Below the pieces are notes generated by a model, which was given only the letters and a program-made list of their open reading frames with translations, did no database searches and was not told where the DNA came from. Positions 1-8,454 of a stretch of DNA of 64,000 nucleotides are shown here, in pieces. Made by a program: the position numbers and the translations under genes. The DNA is from Modestobacter sp. VKM Ac-2985. GTDB lineage: Bacteria > Actinomycetota > Actinomycetes > Mycobacteriales > Geodermatophilaceae. Numbering within the stretch: the first letter of the stretch is position 1; every line of letters begins with the position of its first letter. The stretch covers positions 186,001 to 250,000 of the forward strand of contig NZ_JAPVBI010000001.1 in the NCBI RefSeq assembly GCF_026967925.1. The letters are read 5' to 3'.

Positions 1-352
1 CCTCCACGTCCTTGAGCGTCACGTGGGCACGGACCTTGGAGCCGACCGGCACCGGCGCGGGGAACCGGACCTTGTTCAGCCCGTAGTTCACGCCCATCTT
101 CGCGTCGGTGATCGTGTAGGTCTGGGTGACCAGCGGCACGAGCAGCGACAGGGTCAGGTAGCCGTGGGCGATCGGGCCGCCGAACGGGCTCTCGGCCTTG
201 GCCCGCTCCACGTCGACGTGGATCCACTGGTGGTCCCCGGTGGCGTCGGCGAACAGGTTGACCGCCTCCTGGGTCACCTCGTGCCAGTCGCTGGTGCCCA
301 GCTCCTGGCCCTTCAGCGCGGGCAGTTCGGCGATCGTCGTGGTGGTGCTCAT
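1..352 (-). CDS. MaoC-family (R)-specific enoyl-CoA hydratase, 3' end cut by the window
   Basis: This is the first 117 residues of a hot-dog-fold hydratase; the C-terminus lies outside the window. The segment FADATGDHQWIH carries the hydratase-2 Asp and His at residues 40 and 45, the same spacing as the catalytic pair of mycobacterial Rv0130-type dehydratases, followed by a GPIAHGYLTLSLL helix. Such enzymes hydrate trans-2-enoyl-CoA to (R)-3-hydroxyacyl-CoA in the cytoplasm. The ATG at 352 overlaps the stop of the upstream acyl-CoA synthetase by 4 nt (ATGA), which implies translational coupling. With the SDR, amidohydrolase and ligase it forms one minus-strand catabolic operon. Family assignment is firm; the substrate is unknown. 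Confidence 0.9.
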   Translation of the reverse strand, partial: MSTTTTIAELPALKGQELGTSDWHEVTQEAVNLFADATGDHQWIHVDVERAKAESPFGGPIAHGYLTLSLLVPLVTQTYTITDAKMGVNYGLNKVRFPAPVPVGSKVRAHVTLKDVE

Positions 353-1893
353 GCGTCCTCCTCGGTTGGCGCGTACATCTGTCGCAGGTCCGGCTTGCGG
401 ATCTTGCCGGTCGCGGTCTTGGGCAGCTCGTCCACGTAACGGACCTCCTTGGGCACCTTGAACCCGGCAAGCCGTTCCCGCAGTGCGGCGCGGAGCGCGT
501 CGGCGTCCCGGGGTGCTCCGGGCACGGGGACGACGACGGCCAGGCCGACCTCGCCCCAGTGCGGGTCGGGGGTGCCGATCACCGCGACCTCCTGCACCTC
601 GGGGAGCTCCAGCATCACCGACTCGACCTCGGCCGGGTACACGTTCTCCCCGCCGGAGATGATCATGTCCTTGTAGCGGTCGCGGATGTAGAGGTAGCCG
701 TCGGAGTCGGTGGAGCCGGCGTCCCCGGAGTGGTACCAGCCGTCGACGATCGCGGCCGCGGTGGCCTCGGGCGCGTTCCAGTACCCGGCCATGACGTTCG
801 GCCCGGACAGCACGATCTCGCCGACCTCGCCCGGCGGGCACTCGGTCCCGTCCGGCCGGACGACCCGGACGTCGGTGAAGAACTGCGACTTCCCGGCGGA
901 CCCGACCTTGGTCACCGCGTCCGCGCTGTCCAGCGCGGTGCCGGCCGGGGCCGTCTCGGTCATCCCGTAGGCCTGCTGCACGGTCACCCCGCGCTCCAGC
1001 CAGGTGCGCAGCAGCGGCAGGGGGAGGGGTGCGCCGGCGGCGCCGATGGTGCGCAGCGCCGACAGGTCGAGGGTGCCGAAGCCGGGCTGGCGGCTGAGCG
1101 CGTCGAGCATCGTGGGGACGGCGAAGAACGACGTCACCCGCTGCTCGGCGATGACCGCGAGCGTCGCCGGCGGGTCGAAGCCCCGGACCAGCACGACGCA
1201 GCCGCCGCGCAGCAGGGTCGGGTTGAGCGTCCCGTTCAGCCCGCCGATGTGGAACAGCGGGGCCAGGGCCAGGGTGCGCTCGTCCGGCGTGAAGTCGAAG
1301 CCCAGCACCTGGCTCATGCACGACCAGGTCATGTTCCCGTGGGTGAGCACCGCGCCCTTGGGCCGCCCGGTGGTGCCGGAGGTGTACATGACCAGGCAGA
1401 CGTCGTCGAGGGTGACCAGCTCGTCGCGCAGCACCGGCTCCGCCTCCGCCAGCAGCGTCGCCCAGTCCAGCGAGTCGGCGCCACCGGCCAGTGGGGGCTC
1501 GGCGGCCACCCAGTGCCGGACGGCGGGCAGGGCCGCGCGGAGGGTGTCCGCCGTCGCCCCGTGCTCCCGGCCGTGCACGACCAGGGACGCCCCGGAGTGC
1601 TCGAGCACGTACTGCGCCTCGGGCGGGGTGAACCGGGCGTTCACCGGCACCCAGATCGCGCCCAGCTGGCCGCAGGCGTAGAGCACCTCCAGCCCGGCGG
1701 GGTGGTTCGTGCCGAACCACGCGACCCGGTCGCCGCGCTGCACGCCGAGCTCGGCCAGCGCGGTGGCGGCCCGCCGCACCCGCAGCGCGAACTCGCCGTG
1801 CGTCGTCGTCGTGCCCTCGAACCACAGCGCCGGCTTGTGCGGTGAGCTGCGCAGCCGGCGCTCGGGCCAGGAGCCCAGTCCGGCGTTCCTCAC
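349..1893 (-). CDS. Acyl-CoA synthetase (AMP-forming, FadD-like)
   Basis: A 514-residue member of the adenylate-forming ligase family, activating a carboxylic acid to its CoA thioester with ATP. The P-loop YTSGTTGRPKG lies at about residues 170-180, followed by a YGMTETAP motif, the DGWYHSGD motif, and the C-terminal hinge and lysine region (RYKDMIISGGENVYP, and KTATGKIRK near the end). The GTG start at 1893 overlaps the amidohydrolase stop as GTGA. A much longer open frame continues upstream but only because it shadows the amidohydrolase. Position in the operon (SDR, amidohydrolase, ligase, MaoC) suggests it primes an acid for beta-oxidation-like steps. Chain length or ring specificity cannot be read. 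Confidence 0.93.
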   Translation of the reverse strand: MRNAGLGSWPERRLRSSPHKPALWFEGTTTTHGEFALRVRRAATALAELGVQRGDRVAWFGTNHPAGLEVLYACGQLGAIWVPVNARFTPPEAQYVLEHSGASLVVHGREHGATADTLRAALPAVRHWVAAEPPLAGGADSLDWATLLAEAEPVLRDELVTLDDVCLVMYTSGTTGRPKGAVLTHGNMTWSCMSQVLGFDFTPDERTLALAPLFHIGGLNGTLNPTLLRGGCVVLVRGFDPPATLAVIAEQRVTSFFAVPTMLDALSRQPGFGTLDLSALRTIGAAGAPLPLPLLRTWLERGVTVQQAYGMTETAPAGTALDSADAVTKVGSAGKSQFFTDVRVVRPDGTECPPGEVGEIVLSGPNVMAGYWNAPEATAAAIVDGWYHSGDAGSTDSDGYLYIRDRYKDMIISGGENVYPAEVESVMLELPEVQEVAVIGTPDPHWGEVGLAVVVPVPGAPRDADALRAALRERLAGFKVPKEVRYVDELPKTATGKIRKPDLRQMYAPTEEDA

Positions 1894-2771
1894 CGCAACC
1901 CCAGGGCCACGATCGCGTTCTCCTTCATGATCAGCGGCCGGACCTCGTCCTTGATCTCCAGGGCCTCGAAGTCGCGGATCCAGCGCTCGGGGCGCAGCAG
2001 CGGGTAGTCCGAGCCGAAGAGCACCTTGCGCTTGAGCATCGTGTTCGCCGCGCGGACCAGCTGCGGCGGGAAGTACTTCGGTGACCAGCCGGACAGGTCG
2101 ATGTAGACGTTGGCCTTGTGGGTGGCCACCGAGATCGCGGCGTCCTGCCAGGGCACCGACGGGTGGGCCATGATGATCGTCAGGCCCGGGAAGTCGGCGG
2201 CGACGTCGTCGAGCAGCATCGGGTCGGAGTAGCGCAGCTTGATCCCGCGCCCACCGGGGAGCCCGGCGCCGATCCCGGTCTGCCCGGTGTGGAACAGCGC
2301 CGGGACGCCGAGGGACTGCAGCTCCTCGTACAGCGGGTACACCGCACGGTCGTTGGGCAAGAAGTCCTGCAGGCTGGGGTGGAACTTGAACCCCCGCACC
2401 CCGTGCTCCTGCACCAGCCGGCGGGCGGCGCGGATGCCGGCCACCCCGCGCGCCGGGTCGATCGACCCGAACGGGACGAGCACGTCGGGGTGCTCCGCGG
2501 CGAGGTCGGCGATCTCCTCGTTCGACAGCGTCAGCTGCCCGGTGGCTGCCTCGGCGTCGACGGTGAAGACGACCGCGGCCATCTTCTTGTCCCGGTAGTC
2601 CGCAGCGATGTCCGGGACGGTCGGGTCGTACGGGTCGCCCTTGAAGTACTGGCTGGCGGCGGCGTTGAGCTCGTCGTCCAGCGCGAGGTGCCCGTGGGAG
2701 TCGGCGTGCACGTGGACGTGCACGTCGATCGCGACCAGCGCGTCCAGGTCCAGCCCGGTCGGGGCCGTCAC
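1890..2771 (-). CDS. Amidohydrolase-2 family metal-dependent hydrolase/decarboxylase
   Basis: A 293-residue TIM-barrel protein of the amidohydrolase-2 (ACMSD-like) family. Visible elements are the N-terminal metal motif AIDVHVHVHADSHG, GFKFHP, LFHTGQ, IIMAHP and the late FGSDYPLL aspartate, in the order expected for this family. Members decarboxylate or hydrolyse aromatic and cyclic acids. The GTG start at 2771 overlaps the SDR stop (GTGA) and the stop overlaps the ligase start, so three genes are translationally chained. The sequence contains ASQYFKGDPYDPTV, in the region where many homologues contact substrate. Whether it is a decarboxylase or a hydrolase is not decidable here. Confidence 0.88.
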   Translation of the reverse strand: MTAPTGLDLDALVAIDVHVHVHADSHGHLALDDELNAAASQYFKGDPYDPTVPDIAADYRDKKMAAVVFTVDAEAATGQLTLSNEEIADLAAEHPDVLVPFGSIDPARGVAGIRAARRLVQEHGVRGFKFHPSLQDFLPNDRAVYPLYEELQSLGVPALFHTGQTGIGAGLPGGRGIKLRYSDPMLLDDVAADFPGLTIIMAHPSVPWQDAAISVATHKANVYIDLSGWSPKYFPPQLVRAANTMLKRKVLFGSDYPLLRPERWIRDFEALEIKDEVRPLIMKENAIVALGLR

Positions 2772-3676
2772 TGGGGAGGCTCCGGCAGCTGCTGGCCGAC
2801 GGTCTGGTGCGCCGCGGCGAACCGCTGGGGCCACACGTCGGCGATGGCGTCGGGCGACCAGCCGGTGCCGTCGGCGAACTCGACGACGACCTCGGTCGGG
2901 TGGGTCCACAGGGCCAGCCGGTCACCGCCGATGCCCACGGCCTGCCCGGTGATCCCGGCCGCGGCGTCGGAGGCGAGGAAGGCCACCAGGCCGGCGGCGT
3001 CCTCAGGACTGCCGAAGCCCAGCTCCTGACGGGCGTAGGCCGGCAGCGGGTCGCCGGCTGCGAGGGCGTCGACGTAGGGCTTGAGGAAGGGCACGGTCTC
3101 GGTCATCGCGGTGGCGGCGACCGGGACGACGGCGTTGACGGTGATCTCGGCCCGGGCCAGCTCCATCGCCCAGGTGCGCACCATGCCGACGATCCCGGCC
3201 TTGGCGGCGGCGTAGTTGGTCTGGCCGAAGTTGCCGACCTGGCCGGTGGGGGAGCCGATGCAGATGATCCGGCCGCCCTCGCCCTGCTCGCGCATCCGCA
3301 CTGCGGCGGCGCGGGTGCAGGTGAAGGTGCCGCGCAGGTGCGTGGTCAGCACCGCGTCGAACTGCTCGTCGGTCATCTTCCACAGCGTGGTGTCGCGCAG
3401 GATGCCCGCGTTGTTGACCAGCACGTCCAGCCGGCCGAACTCCGCCACCGCCCGGTCGACCAGGGCCTGGGCGGCCTCGCTGCTGCCGACGGCGACGACC
3501 TCGGCGACGGCTGTCCCGCCGGCCGCGGTGATCGAGGCGACGGCCGCCTCGGCGACGGCGGGGTCGACGTCGTTGACGACGACGGCGGCCCCGTGGCGGG
3601 CGAGCTCGGTGGCGTAGGCGAGGCCGAGGCCCCGCCCGGATCCGGTGACGACGGCGACCTTGCCGGTCAGGTCCAT
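2768..3676 (-). CDS. Short-chain dehydrogenase/reductase, 3-hydroxyacyl-CoA-dehydrogenase-like
   Basis: A 302-residue classical SDR with the TGSGRGLG cofactor loop near residue 10, the NNAG motif, a catalytic serine in ICIGSPTG and the YAAAK motif. It resembles the dehydrogenase domain of bacterial multifunctional beta-oxidation proteins in the stretch VLVNNAGILRDTTLWKM, and it has a C-terminal extension of about 50 residues (ALWTHPTEVVVEF onward) typical of that subgroup. The ATG at 3676 follows a clear GGAGC ribosome site; upstream in-frame codons were rejected for that reason. It is the first gene of the operon reading SDR, amidohydrolase, ligase, MaoC. NAD(P)-dependent oxidation of a hydroxyacyl-CoA or cyclic alcohol is likely. 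Confidence 0.88.
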   Translation of the reverse strand: MDLTGKVAVVTGSGRGLGLAYATELARHGAAVVVNDVDPAVAEAAVASITAAGGTAVAEVVAVGSSEAAQALVDRAVAEFGRLDVLVNNAGILRDTTLWKMTDEQFDAVLTTHLRGTFTCTRAAAVRMREQGEGGRIICIGSPTGQVGNFGQTNYAAAKAGIVGMVRTWAMELARAEITVNAVVPVAATAMTETVPFLKPYVDALAAGDPLPAYARQELGFGSPEDAAGLVAFLASDAAAGITGQAVGIGGDRLALWTHPTEVVVEFADGTGWSPDAIADVWPQRFAAAHQTVGQQLPEPPQ

Positions 3677-3743
3677 GGGTGCTCCTTCGTTCGACGCCGT
3701 GGTGGCGACGGTTGGGGACATCTGGTGGGTCGGTGGGTGGGTG

Positions 3744-4616
3744 TCACGGGCCGGGTGCGGCCCGGATCGCCCGGGTCAGGGCGGCCTCGGCCCCGGGCCG
3801 GAGTGCGGCGAACGTCCGCCGGTAGAGCTCGGTGCTGCGGGCGGCCGGCCAGTCCGGGCCGAGGTGGCGCGCGGGGAGCCCGGGGTCGGTGCCCAGCAGC
3901 CGGAGCCAGTCGGCGATGAGCAGGGTCGCCCGCGCGAGCTCGCTGAGCTGCTCCGGTGGGGTGCTCCAGGCCTGCAGGAAGAGCCGGTGCGCGGCGAGCA
4001 CGGCCGGGACGTCCCAGGCCCGGTGGACCATCCCGTCGACGTCGGTGCCCGGCAGCGGCTGCGCGGCGAACCAGTCGGCCAGCCCGGCGGCGTCCTCCAG
4101 GCCGGCCTCGGCGAAGACCTCTGCGACGTCGACCGTGCCCGGGGCGATCCACAGCCCGTCGCGCAGCCCGCCGAAGCCCGCCCACGCCAGCCGGGAGCGC
4201 ACCCGGTGCCGGAGGTCGCGCAGGCTCTCCGGCATCGAGTAGCTCAGCAGCGTCCAGCTGCCCTCCGGGTGCTCGAACGGGGTGGGGGAGTCGACCCGTC
4301 GGCCGGCCCGGCTCAGCACCCCCTCGCTCAGGGCGGTCAGCTGGTAGCGCGCGGTCCGCCCCACCTGCGACCGCTCCAGGAGGCCGCGGTGGGTCATCCG
4401 CTTCAGCGTGGCCCGGGCGGCGGCCTCGGTGACGCCGAGCTCCCCGAGGAGGTCGAGCAGCACCACCGCCGGCAGCGGGGGCACCTCCCGGCCCTGCACG
4501 AGACCGCCGAGGAAGCCCAGCAGCAACGACTGGGGCCGGTGCGGCCCGTCCGCCCCGCGGTCGGCCGGCGCCGGCTGGGTGCTCACGGCTGTGCCCACGT
4601 CCGCAGTCGCCTCCAC
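3744..4616 (-). CDS. PaaX-family transcriptional regulator
   Basis: A 290-residue protein with an N-terminal winged-helix segment (SLLLGFLGGLV to LLERSQVGRTARYQLT, about residues 30-95), the PaaX central domain (SWTLLSYSMPESLRDLRHRVRSRL) and a PaaX C-terminal domain with LYRRTFAALRP. PaaX proteins repress phenylacetate and related aromatic catabolism and are released by the CoA-thioester intermediate. It is transcribed towards the SDR-amidohydrolase-ligase-MaoC operon and away from the Liv transporter operon, so it probably controls both. The shared 150-nt gap holds an inverted repeat and a promoter-like sequence. The inducing acyl-CoA is unknown. Confidence 0.88.
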   Translation of the reverse strand: MEATADVGTAVSTQPAPADRGADGPHRPQSLLLGFLGGLVQGREVPPLPAVVLLDLLGELGVTEAAARATLKRMTHRGLLERSQVGRTARYQLTALSEGVLSRAGRRVDSPTPFEHPEGSWTLLSYSMPESLRDLRHRVRSRLAWAGFGGLRDGLWIAPGTVDVAEVFAEAGLEDAAGLADWFAAQPLPGTDVDGMVHRAWDVPAVLAAHRLFLQAWSTPPEQLSELARATLLIADWLRLLGTDPGLPARHLGPDWPAARSTELYRRTFAALRPGAEAALTRAIRAAPGP

Positions 4617-4629
4617 AAGACCCCCCCGT

Positions 4630-4706
4630 CCGAGCCGCCGGGCGGCGGCTCGGGCACAAAGCTAGACAACTCCTTGACGCGCGTCGAGACCCTCTCTAGC
4701 TTTCCT
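4630..4706. promoter_or_regulatory. Divergent control region: hairpin, GCTAGA/TCTAGC inverted repeat and promoter-like boxes
   Basis: Between the PaaX-type regulator and the transporter operon. A perfect 10-bp stem (CCGAGCCGCC at 4630-4639, complement at 4644-4653) lies in the regulator's leader. Further on, GCTAGA (4661-4666) and TCTAGC (4695-4700) form an inverted repeat around TTGACG (4674-4679), which has a TAGCTT box 17 nt downstream (4697-4702) reading towards the transporter. The overlap of the repeat with the putative -10 and -35 boxes fits an operator. No experimental support; box assignment is inference. Confidence 0.5.
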
Positions 4707-4768
4707 GTGACACGGACCACGTCGGGCGAGCACCGCTCGGCCTCTCGGAGCGACCAGGAAGGACGGCG

Positions 4769-6331
4769 ATGACCGAACCGCTGCTGAGCGTCGAGCACCT
4801 CGACGTCTCCTACGACGGCGCCGTCCAGGCGTTGCGCGACGTGTCGCTGGAGGTCGCGGCCGGGTCGGTCGTCGCCGTCCTCGGCTCCAACGGCGCCGGG
4901 AAGACGTCCCTGCTGCGGGCGGTCTCCCGAGCCCTCGGCTCCTACGGCGGCGCGGTCACCGGCGGCACGATCCGCTACCAGGGCGTCGACCTCGCCGGGG
5001 TGGACACCTCCACGGTGGTCCGGCGCGGGCTGGTCCAGGTGCCCGAGGGGCGGCGCGTCTTCCGGGACCTCACCGTGGAGGAGAACCTGCGCGCCGGCGG
5101 GTTCACCGTCCGTGACGCGAAGGCCCGGGACGAGGCCCGGGACCGGGTCTTCGACCTCTTCCCGGTGCTCGCCGAGCGCCGCACCCAGCTCGGCGGGCTG
5201 CTGTCCGGCGGCCAGCAGCAGATGCTGGCGATGGGCCGGGCGCTGATGACCTCCCCGCAGCTGCTGCTGCTGGACGAGCCCTCGCTCGGTCTCGCCCCGC
5301 TGCTGGTCGACCAGATCGGCGAGATCGTCACCACGATCAACGCCCAGGGCACCGCCGTCCTCCTCATCGAGCAGAACGCGGTGATGGGCCTGCGCGTCGC
5401 CGACCGGGCCTACGTGCTCGAGGTCGGCCACGTGACCGCGTCCGGCAGTGCCGACGAGCTCGCGGCCAGCGACGACGTCCGGCAGCGCTACCTGGGCGCC
5501 GCCGCGCCGGAGCGTCCCGCGGCCGTCGTCGTCACCGAGCCGGGGATCCCGACCGCGGAGGCGCCCAAGCGGCTCGCCGTCGAGGGGCTGACCGTGCGGT
5601 TCGGTGGCATCGCCGCACTGTCGGAGGTCTCCTTCGCCGTCGAACCCGGCACCGTGCACGCGCTGATCGGGCCGAACGGGGCGGGCAAGTCCACCTGCAT
5701 CAACGTGCTCGGCGGCGCCTACCGCGCCACCGAGGGCCGGGTGACCTACGGCGGGGACGAGCTGACCGCGCTGCCCTCCCACCGGACCGCCGGGCTGGGC
5801 GTCGCGCGGACCTTCCAGAACATCTCGCTGGCCCTCGAGGACACCGTCGAGGACAACCTGCTGGTCGGCCGGCACCGGCTGATGCGCTCCGGTGTCCTGG
5901 CCAGTGCCCTGCGCACGCCCGGGGCCCGCCGCGAGGAGCGCGCCCACCGGGCGACCGTGCGCGACATCGCCGACCTGCTCGGCCTGGGCCCGCTGCTGCA
6001 GGTGCCCGTGCACGGCCTGTCCTACGGCAACCGCAAGCGCGTGGAGATGGGCCGGGCGCTGGCCGCCCGACCGTCCCTGCTGCTGCTGGACGAGCCGGTC
6101 GCCGGGATGACCCACGGGGAGTCGCAGGAGATGGCCGAGACGATCCGCCAGGTGCGCCGGGACCTGGGGCTGTCGGTGCTGCTCGTCGAGCACGACATGC
6201 CCTTCGTGATGGGCCTCGCCGAGCAGGTCACCGTCCTGGACTTCGGCAAGAAGATCGCCGAGGGCACCCCGGCCGAGGTCCAGCGCGACCCCGAGGTGCT
6301 CCGGGCCTACCTCGGGGCGTCGGCGGCGTGA
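4769..6331 (+). CDS. Fused LivF-LivG ABC transporter ATPase (branched-chain amino acid type)
   Basis: A 520-residue protein that joins two complete ABC ATPases. The first half is LivF-like: Walker A GSNGAGKT at 39-46, LSGGQQQM signature, LLLLDEPSLGLAP. The second is LivG-like: Walker A GPNGAGKS near residue 301, ARTFQNISL, a variant LSYGNRKRVEMGRAL signature, LLLLDEPVAGM and the LLVEHDMPFVM switch. A Pro/Ala linker (about 245-270) joins them. In most bacteria these are separate polypeptides, usually encoded G then F. A single chain gives a pre-formed heterodimer energising the permeases encoded next. Long central Leu/Asp tracts show no frame break, so this is a genuine fusion and not two genes. 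Confidence 0.93.
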   Translation: MTEPLLSVEHLDVSYDGAVQALRDVSLEVAAGSVVAVLGSNGAGKTSLLRAVSRALGSYGGAVTGGTIRYQGVDLAGVDTSTVVRRGLVQVPEGRRVFRDLTVEENLRAGGFTVRDAKARDEARDRVFDLFPVLAERRTQLGGLLSGGQQQMLAMGRALMTSPQLLLLDEPSLGLAPLLVDQIGEIVTTINAQGTAVLLIEQNAVMGLRVADRAYVLEVGHVTASGSADELAASDDVRQRYLGAAAPERPAAVVVTEPGIPTAEAPKRLAVEGLTVRFGGIAALSEVSFAVEPGTVHALIGPNGAGKSTCINVLGGAYRATEGRVTYGGDELTALPSHRTAGLGVARTFQNISLALEDTVEDNLLVGRHRLMRSGVLASALRTPGARREERAHRATVRDIADLLGLGPLLQVPVHGLSYGNRKRVEMGRALAARPSLLLLDEPVAGMTHGESQEMAETIRQVRRDLGLSVLLVEHDMPFVMGLAEQVTVLDFGKKIAEGTPAEVQRDPEVLRAYLGASAA

Positions 6332-6356
6332 ACGACAGCGGAGCGGAGACCCCGAG

Positions 6357-7250
6357 ATGAGCTACTTCCTCACCCAGGTCCTCAACGGCCTGTCCTACGG
6401 GCTGGTGCTGAGCCTGATCGCGGCCGGGTTCGCCATCGTCTTCACCTCGACCGGGGTGCTGAACTTCGCGCACGGCTCGATCGTGCTGCTGGGCGCGTAC
6501 CTGGTCGCGGTCCTGCACCCGACGATCGGCTTCTGGCCCGCGATGCTGGTGGCGCTGTTCGGTGCGGCGCTGGTCGGGGTGCTGATCAACGCGCTCCTGG
6601 TGCGCAACCTCGCCGATCCCACGCCCGGGGCCGCGGCCATCCTCATGCTCGGGGTGGACATCGTGCTGCTCACCGAGCTGACCCGGCGGATCGGCAACCA
6701 GGTGCTCCCGGTCGGCGCGCCGTGGGGGGCCTCGGTGGTCCGCTTCGGCGAGATCGCGCTGCCCACCGGACGGGTGGTGGCGGCCGGGGTGACGGTGGTC
6801 GCGTTCGCCGCCCTCTGGTACCTCTTCTCCCGCACCGATCTCGGCGTGGGCATGCGGGCCGCGGCCGCCGACGGCCCGACCGCCTCGCTGATGGGCATCC
6901 GGCTGTCCCGGACGGCGGCCACCGGCTGGGCGCTGGCCGGGGTGCTGGCCGCGGTCGCCGGCGTCTTCCTCACCTCCTTCCCCTCGCCGGGAGTCGCCCC
7001 GACGATCGCGCTCAGCGCCTTCGCGGCGATCCCGGCGTGGGTGCTCGGCGGGTTCGACTCGGTGCCCGGGGCTGTCGTCGGCGGCCTGCTCATCGGGCTC
7101 ACCAGTGCCCTGGTCACCGGCTACGAGGGCGACCTCGAGCACGTCCTGGGCGCCGGGTTCGGCGAGGTCGCGCCGTACGTGGTCATGATCGTCGTCCTGC
7201 TCGTGCGGCCCTCGGGCCTCATGGGCAGCAAGGAGGCCGTCCGTGTCTGA
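6357..7250 (+). CDS. LivH-type permease of a branched-chain-amino-acid-like ABC importer
   Basis: A 297-residue integral membrane protein with roughly eight hydrophobic segments and the family motif NGLSYGLVLSLIAAGFAIVF at its N-terminus, plus GVLNFAHGS, which matches LivH proteins. It forms the inner-membrane channel together with the LivM protein encoded next. Start ATG at 6357 lies 25 nt after the fused ATPase stop, and its 3' end overlaps the LivM start by 8 nt. In catabolic clusters such importers commonly carry aromatic acids or other amphipathic acids instead of amino acids, which the neighbourhood favours. Confidence 0.92.
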   Translation: MSYFLTQVLNGLSYGLVLSLIAAGFAIVFTSTGVLNFAHGSIVLLGAYLVAVLHPTIGFWPAMLVALFGAALVGVLINALLVRNLADPTPGAAAILMLGVDIVLLTELTRRIGNQVLPVGAPWGASVVRFGEIALPTGRVVAAGVTVVAFAALWYLFSRTDLGVGMRAAAADGPTASLMGIRLSRTAATGWALAGVLAAVAGVFLTSFPSPGVAPTIALSAFAAIPAWVLGGFDSVPGAVVGGLLIGLTSALVTGYEGDLEHVLGAGFGEVAPYVVMIVVLLVRPSGLMGSKEAVRV

Positions 7251-8454
7251 TCTCCTCCGTCGGCTCGGCGGTCTCGCGCTCCTCGTCGTCGCCCTGGCGC
7301 TGCCCCTGGTGCTCAACGACTTCTGGCTGCAGACCGGGCTGTTCGTGATGGCCGCGGCCATCGGGGCGGTCGGGCTCACCCTGCTGGTCGGCGTCGCCGG
7401 GCAGCTGTCGCTGGGGCACGCGGCCTTCGCCGCGATCGGCGCCTACGTGTACGCGTGGTCCACCGGTGAGACCACGACGTCGGTCACCGGCGGGGGTCTG
7501 CCCCCGCTGCTGGGGCTGGCGCTGGCCGCGCTCGTCGCGGCGGGGGTGGGCGCCGCCTTCTCGCCGGTGGCCGGCCGGCTGCGCGGCATCTACCTCGGCC
7601 TGGCCACCCTGGGGCTGGTCTTCATCGTCCGGCACCTGCTGCTCAACCTCACCGACTGGACCGGCGGGTTCACCGGCCGGTCGGTCGAGTCCTTCGCACT
7701 CGGCGGGTTCAGCTTCAGCAACCGCGACCCCGACTACCTCGCCGTCGGTGGCGTGGAGTTCGAGGGCCTGCACCGGCTCTGGTACCTCTTCCTCCTGCTC
7801 GCGGTCGTGGCCTGCTGGCTGGCCGGCAACCTGCGGGCGAGCCGCACCGGCCGGGCCTGGGCCAACGTGCGTGACTCCGAGACGGCGGCGGCCGCCATGG
7901 GCATCGGGGTGGCCCGGGCGAAGGCGGCGGCCTTCGTCGTCTCCTCCGCCTACGCCGGGACCGCCGGCGCGATGCTGGCGCTCGCCTACGGCCGGGTCGC
8001 GCCGGACGTCTTCTCGCTGACCGCGTCGGTCGACTTCCTGGTGATGATCGTGCTGGGCGGGCTGGGCTCGGTGGCCGGTGCGGTCGTCGGCGCGCTCTTC
8101 GTGACGGCGTTGCCGCTCGTGCTGGCCGAGTACAGCTCGGCGCTGCCCTTCCTCGCCGCCCCCGGTTCGGGCGGCCTGGACCCCTCGACGGCCTCCCGGA
8201 TCGTCTACGGGGTGGCGATCATCGCCGTCCTGGTCTTCCTCCGCGGCGGTCTCGCCGGCGCCGGTCGCCGACTCCGGCACCGGCTCGGGGGCGGCGGTCC
8301 CTCCGGCGACGCCGGCACCACCGACCCGGACACCCCCGGTCCCGGCCCCGCCGGCCGCACCGCACCGGCCTCCGGCACCACCGACCCCAGCACCCCCGAC
8401 GGCAGCCACCCGGCCGCGGTCACCCACCCCCGGTCGAAGGAGACCACCCGATGA
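7243..8454 (+). CDS. LivM-type permease with a Pro/Thr/Gly-rich C-terminal tail
   Basis: A 403-residue membrane protein of the LivM family: many hydrophobic helices, the GQLSLGHAAFAAIGAY motif near residue 60 and LGGLGSVAGAVVGALF late in the protein. The GTG start at 7243 lies inside the LivH gene, and the stop overlaps the start of the binding-protein gene (ATGA at 8451). The last ~60 residues after the final helix are low-complexity (Gly, Pro, Thr, Ser, Asp), longer than usual for LivM and without recognisable domain; they are probably a cytoplasmic tail. Confidence 0.92.
   Translation: MSDLLRRLGGLALLVVALALPLVLNDFWLQTGLFVMAAAIGAVGLTLLVGVAGQLSLGHAAFAAIGAYVYAWSTGETTTSVTGGGLPPLLGLALAALVAAGVGAAFSPVAGRLRGIYLGLATLGLVFIVRHLLLNLTDWTGGFTGRSVESFALGGFSFSNRDPDYLAVGGVEFEGLHRLWYLFLLLAVVACWLAGNLRASRTGRAWANVRDSETAAAAMGIGVARAKAAAFVVSSAYAGTAGAMLALAYGRVAPDVFSLTASVDFLVMIVLGGLGSVAGAVVGALFVTALPLVLAEYSSALPFLAAPGSGGLDPSTASRIVYGVAIIAVLVFLRGGLAGAGRRLRHRLGGGGPSGDAGTTDPDTPGPGPAGRTAPASGTTDPSTPDGSHPAAVTHPRSKETTR

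Noticed and set aside
349..2925. A single 858-residue protein on the minus strand
   Set aside because: The N-terminal half is a frame-shadow of the amidohydrolase and SDR genes; the ligase starts at 1893.
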